DNA from: Pseudoalteromonas aliena SW19
GTDB lineage: Bacteria > Pseudomonadota > Gammaproteobacteria > Enterobacterales > Alteromonadaceae
Assembly (NCBI RefSeq): GCF_014905615.1
Contig: NZ_AQGU01000022.1
Span: forward strand, 186,001-250,000
Direction: 5' to 3'
Length of the DNA stretch: 64,000 nt
Shown here: positions 57,958 through 64,000 of the stretch, piece after piece
How positions within the stretch are numbered: the first letter of the stretch is position 1
Layout: every line of letters starts with the position of its first letter
Program-made: the position numbers and the translations under genes
Notes under the pieces: generated by a model
Told to the model about the DNA's origin: nothing
What the model saw: the letters and a program-made list of their open reading frames with translations, nothing else
Database searches by the model: none

Positions 57958-60045
57958 TTAAACGTCGTCCTCATCTTGGCTAAATAGCGCATCAATAAAG
58001 TCGTCACTCTTAAAAGTACGTAAATCATCAATGCTTTCGCCAACACCAATATAACGAATTGGGATATTAAATTTATCAGCCACAGCAAAAATAACACCGC
58101 CCTTTGCCGTCCCATCAAGTTTTGAAAGAGTAATGCCCGTTAAACCAACACATTGATTAAACAAATTCACTTGGCTGATAGCATTTTGACCTGTTCCAGC
58201 ATCTATTGTTAACATCACTTCATGCGGCGCATCTGGGTCTATTTTTTTCATTACGCGTGCTATTTTTTCAAGCTCTTGCATTAAATTATCTTTATTTTGC
58301 AAGCGACCCGCTGTATCGGCGATTAACACATCAATCTTACGAGCTTTGGCTGCTTGGAATGCATCAAAAACAACAGACGCGCTATCAGCACCTGTGTGCT
58401 GTGCAATAACAGGAATACTATTGCGCTCTCCCCATACCTGTAATTGTTCAACGGCTGCGGCTCTAAATGTATCACCGGCAGCCAACATAACTGACTTGCC
58501 TTCACTTTGAAATTGCTTAGCTAGTTTACCTATAGTGGTTGTTTTACCTACACCATTTACGCCCACCATTAATATAACAAACGGCTTTTTATCAACAGGT
58601 ATAACTAAAGGCTGCTCTGCAGTTTTGAGCATGGTTGCCATTTCTTGCTTCATCAGTTCATAAAGCGCATCACCATCTTTTAGCTGCTTACGATTTGCGC
58701 CATCAGTTAATCGGTCGATTAACTTCATGGTAGTGTCAACACCTAAATCGGCAGTTAATAGTTGGGTTTCAAGTTCTTCAAATAAATCATCGTCTATTTT
58801 TTTGCCGCTGAATATTGATGCAAACCCAGAACCAATATTGAGACGAGTTTTTAACAGACCTTTTTTAAGACGAGAGAAGAACCCTTCTTTTTTAGGTTTA
58901 TCTGCTTGTTCAGCCGTAATACGTGCTTGCTCTAAACGATCGCTCTCTGCTTTTTCGGCCTCAATACGCGCTTGCTCTAAACGCTCGTTCTCTGCTTGTT
59001 CAGCTGCAACACGCGCTTGCTCTAAACGATCGTTCTCTGCTTTTTCTGCAGCAATACGTACTTGCTCTAAACGAGCGTTCTCTGCTTTTTCAGCCTCAAC
59101 ACGTGCTTGCTCTAAACGAGCGTTCTCTGCTTTTTCAGCCTCAACACGTGCTTGCTCTAAACGAGCGTTCTCTGCTTGTTCAGCGGCAATACGTGCTTGC
59201 TCTAAACGATCGTTCTCTGCTTTTTCGGCTGTAATACGTGCTTGCTCTAAACGATCGTTCTCTGCTTTTTCAGCTGCAATATGTGCTTGCTCTAAACGCT
59301 CGTTCTCTGCTTGTTCAGCGGCAATACGTGCTTGCTCTAAACGATCGTTCTCTGCTTGTTCAGCGGCAATACGTGCTTGCTCTAAACGATCGTTCTCTGC
59401 TTTTTCAGCCTCAACACGTGCTTGCTCTAAACGAGCGTTCTCTGCTTTTTCAGCCTCAATACGTGCTTGCTCTAAACGAGCGTTCTCTGCTTTTTCAGCC
59501 TCAACACGTGCTTGCTCTAAACGAGCGTTCTCTGCTTTTTCAGCCTCAACACGTGCTTGCTCTAAACGATCGTTCTCTGCTTGTTCGGCTGCAATACGCT
59601 CTTGCTCAAGGCGCATTTGCGTTTCTTGTTCAGCTAAACGATGTTGTTGCTCTAATTGTTGTGCTTGGGCATCAGCTTGCTCTTTTACCAATAACTCTGC
59701 ATGTGCTTGTTCAATAGCGTGCTTTTCAGCTTCAACACGTGCTTGTTCTATACGCTCAGCCTCTGTTTTTTCAGCTTCAACACGTGCTTGATCTAAACGA
59801 TCGTTCTCTGCTTTTTCAGCCTCAACACGTGCTTGTTCTATACGCTCAGCCTCTGCTTTTTCAGCTTCAACACGTGCTTGTTCTAAACGCTCAACCTCTG
59901 CTTTTTCAGCTTCAACACGTGCTTGCTCTAAACGCTCAGTTTCTTGTTGTTCGGCCAACGTTTGTTGGTTATTAGTTTCTTTTGTTTGTTTTTCATCTGA
60001 CTTACCAAAACCTAACCAAGACAGGAATTTACTTTTTTTTGCCAT
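57958..60045 (-). CDS. ftsY: Signal recognition particle receptor FtsY with an expanded repeat domain
   Basis: FtsY receives SRP-ribosome complexes at the membrane. The NG domain occupies the last ~310 residues: GVNGVGKTTTIGKLA (G1), DTAGRLQNKDNLM (G3), SKLDGTAKGGV (G4). The N-terminal A domain is unusual: residues 37-383 are 21 copies of a 15-residue unit of the type RLEQARVEAEKAEN in two blocks, giving 695 residues against about 500 in E. coli. The unit predicts one long alternating-charge helix. The ATG at 60045 begins MAKKSKFLSWLG, an amphipathic membrane-targeting helix; the upstream open frame is rejected. It is divergent from rsmD. Confidence 0.96.
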   Translation of the reverse strand: MAKKSKFLSWLGFGKSDEKQTKETNNQQTLAEQQETERLEQARVEAEKAEVERLEQARVEAEKAEAERIEQARVEAEKAENDRLDQARVEAEKTEAERIEQARVEAEKHAIEQAHAELLVKEQADAQAQQLEQQHRLAEQETQMRLEQERIAAEQAENDRLEQARVEAEKAENARLEQARVEAEKAENARLEQARIEAEKAENARLEQARVEAEKAENDRLEQARIAAEQAENDRLEQARIAAEQAENERLEQAHIAAEKAENDRLEQARITAEKAENDRLEQARIAAEQAENARLEQARVEAEKAENARLEQARVEAEKAENARLEQVRIAAEKAENDRLEQARVAAEQAENERLEQARIEAEKAESDRLEQARITAEQADKPKKEGFFSRLKKGLLKTRLNIGSGFASIFSGKKIDDDLFEELETQLLTADLGVDTTMKLIDRLTDGANRKQLKDGDALYELMKQEMATMLKTAEQPLVIPVDKKPFVILMVGVNGVGKTTTIGKLAKQFQSEGKSVMLAAGDTFRAAAVEQLQVWGERNSIPVIAQHTGADSASVVFDAFQAAKARKIDVLIADTAGRLQNKDNLMQELEKIARVMKKIDPDAPHEVMLTIDAGTGQNAISQVNLFNQCVGLTGITLSKLDGTAKGGVIFAVADKFNIPIRYIGVGESIDDLRTFKSDDFIDALFSQDEDDV
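58897..59937 (-). repeat. 45-bp tandem repeat array inside ftsY
   Basis: Sixteen units of 45 bp lie at 58897-59616 and five more diverged ones at 59713-59937, separated by a 96-bp unique segment. All units are in frame (15 codons). Third positions vary little between neighbouring units, showing recent amplification by slippage or unequal crossing-over. Long ORFs on the opposite strand over this array are by-products. Confidence 0.95.
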
Positions 60046-60252
60046 ACTTGCTAATAACCACTTATAAAAATCTGATAAACTAAAATTTGAAAATAGCTTG
60101 AAAATGCTCAGCAATATTTGCCAGCCAAACAACCGTTCAAAACATAAGTGTTAAATAGTAACACTTTTAATGCGGTTGAAAAATGAAGCTATACGTAATC
60201 TACTGTAATATTATCTGAGCTAGATCCCAGATACCATTTTTTAGTGAGCTAA

Positions 60253-60858
60253 ATGAGAAATAAAACAGCGAAAAATAAAGACACCAACACATCGAGTGAT
60301 GGCTTTATTAGAGTTATAAGTGGTCAATTTCGAGGTCGAAAGCTTCCAGTAAAAGACGTACAAGGTCTTCGCCCGACCACAGACCGCATAAAAGAAACAG
60401 TCTTTAATTGGTTAATGCAAGATACACGAGATACAAACGTGCTCGATTGCTTTGCCGGCTCCGGCGGTTTAGGGTTTGAAGCATTATCTCGCTTTGCTAA
60501 GAGTGCTACTCTTATTGAGCTTGATTCATCAGCCGCAAAACAGCTTGAGCTGAATATAACGACGTTGAAATTGCAAAATGCGCACGTAAAAAACACAAAC
60601 ACATTATCGTTTTTGGAACAAAAAAATCTAAATGCCCCTTTTGATCTTGTCTTCGTTGATCCCCCTTTTCATAAAAACTTAGCCCAAACTAGCTGTGCTT
60701 TTTTAGAAAAAAATCAATGGCTCAACTCAAAATCTTTAATTTATGTTGAAGTAGAAAGTGACTTAAAGTCATTTGAAGCGCCCAGTAACTGGTTGTTACT
60801 TAAAGAAAAGAAAGCTGGACAAGTATTCTGTAGGTTGTATCAGCGCCAAGCAAATTAA
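60253..60858 (+). CDS. rsmD: 16S rRNA (guanine(966)-N2)-methyltransferase
   Basis: RsmD methylates G966 of 16S rRNA with SAM. The 201-residue protein shows IRVISGQFRGRKLPV, the RPTTDRIKETVFNWL motif, SAM-binding LDCFAGSGGLGFEALSR and the catalytic FVDPPFHKNLA (DPPF). It is divergent from ftsY, the usual arrangement. Confidence 0.95.
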   Translation: MRNKTAKNKDTNTSSDGFIRVISGQFRGRKLPVKDVQGLRPTTDRIKETVFNWLMQDTRDTNVLDCFAGSGGLGFEALSRFAKSATLIELDSSAAKQLELNITTLKLQNAHVKNTNTLSFLEQKNLNAPFDLVFVDPPFHKNLAQTSCAFLEKNQWLNSKSLIYVEVESDLKSFEAPSNWLLLKEKKAGQVFCRLYQRQAN

Positions 60859-60895
60859 AACTATTTTACATGATGCGTTTCTGTTAATATTGTCC

Positions 60896-60925
60896 TTTAC
60901 ATGTGGTGTTGCTTCGGATTACAAT
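60896..60925 (+). promoter_or_regulatory. Promoter of rpsU
   Basis: TTTACA and TACAAT are 18 bases apart and end 78 bases before the rpsU ATG. Both hexamers differ from consensus by one base, making this one of the better promoters in the window. Confidence 0.6.
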
Positions 60926-61003
60926 ACCGCACCATTTTTGAACCACTTGATCAATGTTTGATCAACTTGAGCAACGCTCATAATTTAGGTAGGTGAATTT
61001 TTA

Positions 61004-61219
61004 ATGCCAGTAATTAAAGTAAGAGAGAACGAACCGTTTGACGTAGCACTTCGTCGCTTCAAGCGTTCATGTGAAAAAGCAGGAATCCTTTCAGAAGTTC
61101 GTCGTCGCGAGCACTATGAAAAACCAACAGCTGAGCGTAAGCGTAAAAAAGCTGCTGCTGTTAAGCGTCACATGAAAAAACTTTCTCGTGATAACGCTCG
61201 CCGCGTTAAATTATACTAA
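61004..61219 (+). CDS. rpsU: 30S ribosomal protein S21
   Basis: S21 is the small basic protein near the anti-Shine-Dalgarno end of 16S rRNA that helps initiation. The 71 residues match: [39 protein letters not shown] and a Lys/Arg-rich tail. TAGGTAGGTG lies before the ATG. It heads the macromolecular synthesis operon with dnaG and rpoD; here yqeY is inserted after it. Confidence 0.98.
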
Positions 61220-61238
61220 TATATTAGGTCTTGTATAA

Positions 61239-61685
61239 ATGAGCCTTTTAATAACGCTAAAAGATGCGCAAAAAGATGCGATGAGAGCTAAAGACAAACA
61301 ACGTCTTAACCCTATTCGCATGGTACTTGCTGCAATCAAGCAACGTGAAATTGACGAGCAAATAACACTAGACGACGCAGACATTACCTCCGTTATAGTG
61401 AAGCTTGTTAAACAACGTCGTGACTCTTACACTCAGTACAAAGATGCTGGGCGTGATGATTTAGCTGATATTGAAGCCAATGAAATAGTAGCGCTTGAAA
61501 CTTTTTTACCTCAACAATTGAGTGAAGAAGAAATAATTGCTCTCATTGACACGGCTATTGCTGATACTAACGCAGCAGGTATGCAAGACATGGGTAAAGT
61601 AATGGGTATAATCAAAAGCAAAGCTGAAGGTCGCGCCGATATGGGCAAAATCTCTGGTTTAATTAAGCAACGATTAACTGCCTAA
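61239..61685 (+). CDS. GatB/YqeY domain protein
   Basis: This 148-residue protein consists only of the GatB/YqeY tail domain, which in amidotransferase GatB contacts tRNA. KDAMRAKDKQRLNPIRMVLAAIKQ (split: AMRAKDKQRL; RMVLAAIKQREID), YKDAGRDDLADIE, LETFLPQQLSEEEI and GKVMGIIKSKAEGRADMG are typical. Its function is unknown. It is often found between rpsU and dnaG, as here (19 bases after rpsU). Confidence 0.93.
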   Translation: MSLLITLKDAQKDAMRAKDKQRLNPIRMVLAAIKQREIDEQITLDDADITSVIVKLVKQRRDSYTQYKDAGRDDLADIEANEIVALETFLPQQLSEEEIIALIDTAIADTNAAGMQDMGKVMGIIKSKAEGRADMGKISGLIKQRLTA

Positions 61686-61717
61686 TACGCCCACATACAT
61701 TATAGTATGATTGAAGT

Positions 61718-61750
61718 AAACCGAGCCTTGTGCTCGGTTTCTTTGTTTTT
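61718..61750 (+). terminator. Intrinsic terminator between yqeY and dnaG
   Basis: AAACCGAGC pairs with GCTCGGTTT, followed by CTTTGTTTTT. As in E. coli, a terminator after the rpsU part lets S21 be made in excess over primase. Confidence 0.88.
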
Positions 61751-61928
61751 AGCTTTGATAAAAATGCATCAATTTTACCACTTTAAAATGAAATTATTGA
61801 TAGCTTCCCTATTTATTTAGCTATCATTTTGGTAAGTTAAAGCATGTTATATCTTGCATCAAGCAAGTATAAAAAAGTAAATTTCATATTCGTTATTCTT
61901 CTTATTATTTCAGGACTGTATTTTACTA

Positions 61929-63680
61929 ATGGCTGGAAAGATCCCACGTAACTTTATAGATGATTTACTTGCCAGAACCGATATTGTCGACCTGATAGAC
62001 TCAAAAGTAGGTCTAAAAAAAGCAGGTAAGGATTATCAAGCTTGTTGCCCATTTCATAACGAAAAATCCCCATCGTTCACTGTATCGCAAGATAAACAGT
62101 TTTATCATTGCTTTGGCTGTGGTGCTAACGGGAACGCTATTTCGTTTGTGATGGAATATGAAAAACTTGAATTTGTTGATGCTATTGAAGAAATAGCCAG
62201 CATGCTTAATTTAGAAGTACCTCGAGAACAAGGCACAAATTCAGCGCCAGAACGTACCGCAGCGCAAAAACGCTCTGACTACGATTTAATGCTCCATACA
62301 GCGCGCTTTTATCAGCATCAATTAAAACACCACAGCAATTCGGCGGCAGTCATTGACTATGTTAAAGGCCGTGGTTTAAGCGGTGCAATAGTTAAGAAAT
62401 TTATGATTGGTTACGCCCCGAGTGAATGGGATGGTTTATGCCTTCAACTTGGTCGCAATAAAGATCAAAAAGAACAATTGGTTGAGCTAAAGCTCGCTTC
62501 AGAAAAAACACCAGGCAGACAGTTTGATTTTTTTCGCGATCGTTTAATGTTCCCAATCCGCGATAAACGCGGACGTGTGGTTGCGTTTGGTGGTCGTGTA
62601 ATGCAAGCAGACCAAGGCCCTAAATATCTAAACTCGCCCGAAACCCGAATTTTTCATAAAGGTTTTGAGTTATATGGTTTATACGAGGCAAAACAAGCCC
62701 ATAAAAAGTTAGACCATGTGCTTATTGTTGAAGGCTATATGGATGTGGTGGCGCTTGCTGAGCAAGGGATAGAATACGCTGTAGCCGCACTTGGTACTGC
62801 AACAACAAGCGAGCACATGCACACCCTTTTTAGAACAACGGATAAAGTTATTTGTTGTTACGATGGCGACCGTGCAGGCCGTGATGCTGCTTGGCGAGCA
62901 CTTGAAAATGCACTCCCTTATTTGAATGATGGAAAAGCCTTAAACTTTGCTTTTTTACCCGATGGTGAAGACCCTGATTCCTTAGTGCAAAAGGAAGGTA
63001 AAGAACTGTTTGAACAACGCTTAAGTGAAGCTGATGACTTCACTAAAGTATTGTTTAATAAATTAAGCCAAGAAATAGATTTAACGCTTGATTCAGGTAA
63101 AGCAAAACTACTGAGCGCTGCACTGCCACTCATCGAAAAAATACCCAGTGAGTTTTACCAAGAAAATATTCTTGAACAACTCGGTCGTTTAATTGGTCGA
63201 ACACGCGAGCAGCTTAATAATCGCTTAAAAACACCTAAGCAGCAGCATTCTATTGAGCGAAAATTTAAAATAACACCGATGCGCCAAGCCATTGGAATTT
63301 TAATTCAACACCCACAACTAGCTAAAAGTATTCCTTATTTGCCCGACTTAGCGCAAATGAATATCGCTGGTATCGGCCTACTGTTGCGCTTACAAGAACA
63401 AGCATTAGAAAAAGAAAACATTACCACCGCACAGCTGCTTGAATTTTTCAGAGGAACTGAAGACTATGAGCCACTAATTAAGCTCACAATGTGGCAACAT
63501 GAGATAAATGAAGAGCGTTTAGAGACTGTTTTTAAAAATACTTTTAAATTTATTGAAGATCAGTGTTTAAATTATCGACTAGAGACCTTATTAATAAAGG
63601 ACAAGACACAAGGTCTCAATAGCGACGAAAGACTTGAATGTCATTTGTTAATGACAGCGTTAAAAGCCACTAACAGCTAG
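61929..63680 (+). CDS. dnaG: DNA primase
   Basis: DnaG makes RNA primers at the replication fork. The N-terminal zinc-binding domain is seen as CPFHNEKSPSFTVS with FHCFGCGANGN-type CFGCGANGNAI. The TOPRIM/RNA polymerase core has FPIRDKRGRVVAFGGR, LIVEGYMDVVALA, CCYDGDRAGRDAAWRAL and PDGEDPDSLV. The C-terminal DnaB-binding helical domain follows. The 583 residues match the family. Its start region has only a distant AGGA, consistent with low expression. The 178 bases upstream after the terminator may hold a weak promoter. Confidence 0.97.
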   Translation: MAGKIPRNFIDDLLARTDIVDLIDSKVGLKKAGKDYQACCPFHNEKSPSFTVSQDKQFYHCFGCGANGNAISFVMEYEKLEFVDAIEEIASMLNLEVPREQGTNSAPERTAAQKRSDYDLMLHTARFYQHQLKHHSNSAAVIDYVKGRGLSGAIVKKFMIGYAPSEWDGLCLQLGRNKDQKEQLVELKLASEKTPGRQFDFFRDRLMFPIRDKRGRVVAFGGRVMQADQGPKYLNSPETRIFHKGFELYGLYEAKQAHKKLDHVLIVEGYMDVVALAEQGIEYAVAALGTATTSEHMHTLFRTTDKVICCYDGDRAGRDAAWRALENALPYLNDGKALNFAFLPDGEDPDSLVQKEGKELFEQRLSEADDFTKVLFNKLSQEIDLTLDSGKAKLLSAALPLIEKIPSEFYQENILEQLGRLIGRTREQLNNRLKTPKQQHSIERKFKITPMRQAIGILIQHPQLAKSIPYLPDLAQMNIAGIGLLLRLQEQALEKENITTAQLLEFFRGTEDYEPLIKLTMWQHEINEERLETVFKNTFKFIEDQCLNYRLETLLIKDKTQGLNSDERLECHLLMTALKATNS

Positions 63681-63803
63681 TCAGATTTGATTTAGGCTGT
63701 TATACTGTGCTATTCACTGCGTCACATTATTCTAGTTAGCTTAATGCAAACTACATGATGGCGCCTGTTGTATCAACTTATCAGAGTGGAAGAAACAATC
63801 TCT

Positions 63804-64000
63804 ATGGATCCAACTCCTCAGTCACAATTAAAACTTCTGATTCAAAAGGGTAAAGAGCAAGGCTACTTAACTTTTGCAGAAGTAAATGATCACCTTCCAC
63901 AAGACATTATAGACTCAGATCAAGTAGAAGATATCATAAGCATGATTAATGACATGGGTATCAAGGTTAGCGAAAACGCGCCTGATGCTGATGAATTAAT
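63804..64000 (+). CDS. rpoD: RNA polymerase sigma factor RpoD, 5' part (runs off the window)
   Basis: The first 65 codons of sigma-70 are present. PQSQLKLLIQKGKEQGYL followed by TFAEVNDHLPQDIIDSDQV and ISMINDMGIKV is the start of region 1.1. It lies 123 bases after dnaG, as expected for the macromolecular synthesis operon. The rest of the gene lies past the window edge. Confidence 0.96.
   Translation, partial: MDPTPQSQLKLLIQKGKEQGYLTFAEVNDHLPQDIIDSDQVEDIISMINDMGIKVSENAPDADEL

Noticed and set aside
58727..59791. A 354-codon plus-strand ORF of Cys/Ser-rich repeats, with further repeat ORFs beside it
   Set aside because: It is the antisense of the 45-bp ftsY repeat array; the low-complexity periodicity keeps several frames open by chance, and ftsY on the other strand is certain.
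58897..59937. CRISPR-like regular repeat array
   Set aside because: The units are contiguous 45-bp coding repeats with no spacers and stay in frame with ftsY.

Overview
The window looks like a housekeeping-rich stretch of chromosome from a marine gammaproteobacterium of the Alteromonadales, most like Pseudoalteromonas. The basis is the A+T-rich base composition, protein sequences of gammaproteobacterial type throughout, and familiar gene clusters: (pdxA)-rsmA-apaG-apaH, rplU-rpmA-obgE, pdhR-aceE-aceF-lpdA, ampD-ampE beside nadC, pilA/C/D-coaE-yacG, yibN-grxC-secB-gpsA, gpmI-envC-ctpA-yibQ, ftsY-ftsE-ftsX-rpoH and rpsU-yqeY-dnaG-rpoD. No species can be assigned from sequence reading alone.

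Layout. 1-4.2 kb: the rsmA-apaG-apaH cluster and a chemoreceptor. 4.3-10.8 kb: a small exported protein, folA, obgE, rpmA, rplU, ispB, mdh and argR. 11-15.6 kb: an Fbp-type ferric iron ABC transporter followed by a DyP/YfeX-like protein whose distal catalytic residues are altered. 15.7-16.35 kb: a non-coding stretch that reads as a CsrB-family regulatory RNA, with a UvrY/GacA-type palindrome upstream. 16.7-20.4 kb: two large exported helical proteins in tandem, with a strong hairpin between them, that I do not recognise with certainty; they are the best candidate for an undescribed system here. 21-29.3 kb: tapT and the pyruvate dehydrogenase operon with PdhR operators. 29.3-38 kb: ampE, ampD, nadC and the type IV pilus cluster, with pilB displaced to the far side of coaE. 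38-43.5 kb: a Cpx-type envelope stress locus, fieF and trmL. 43.5-46.7 kb: a decayed TorF-like porin gene and a solute-binding protein/chemoreceptor pair. 46.7-64 kb: the gpsA-secB cluster, gpmI, cell-wall and division genes (envC, ctpA, ftsEX, ftsY), rpoH with a perfect CIRCE operator in its leader, rsmD, and the start of the macromolecular synthesis operon.

Between genes lie at least three families of short non-coding repeats with inverted ends, like MITEs. Family 1 has GGGCGTG...CACGCCC ends and is about 130-265 bp. Family 2 has ATACCAA...TTGGTAT ends and is 84-161 bp. Family 3 has TTAACCTGAA...TTCAGGTTAA ends and is 92-199 bp. One family-1 copy supplies the stop codon of a host gene.

Many genes here work together: envC, ftsE and ftsX form the septal amidase-activation pathway; pilA, B, C and D build type IV pili; fbpA, B and C import ferric iron; aceE, aceF and lpdA form the pyruvate dehydrogenase complex under PdhR. 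Regulatory sites seen directly as motifs are PdhR operators, a CpxR box, the CIRCE, the UvrY box, weaker ArgR and Fur candidates, and many intrinsic terminators. Start codons were moved inward in several genes where a ribosome binding site or family homology favoured a later start.
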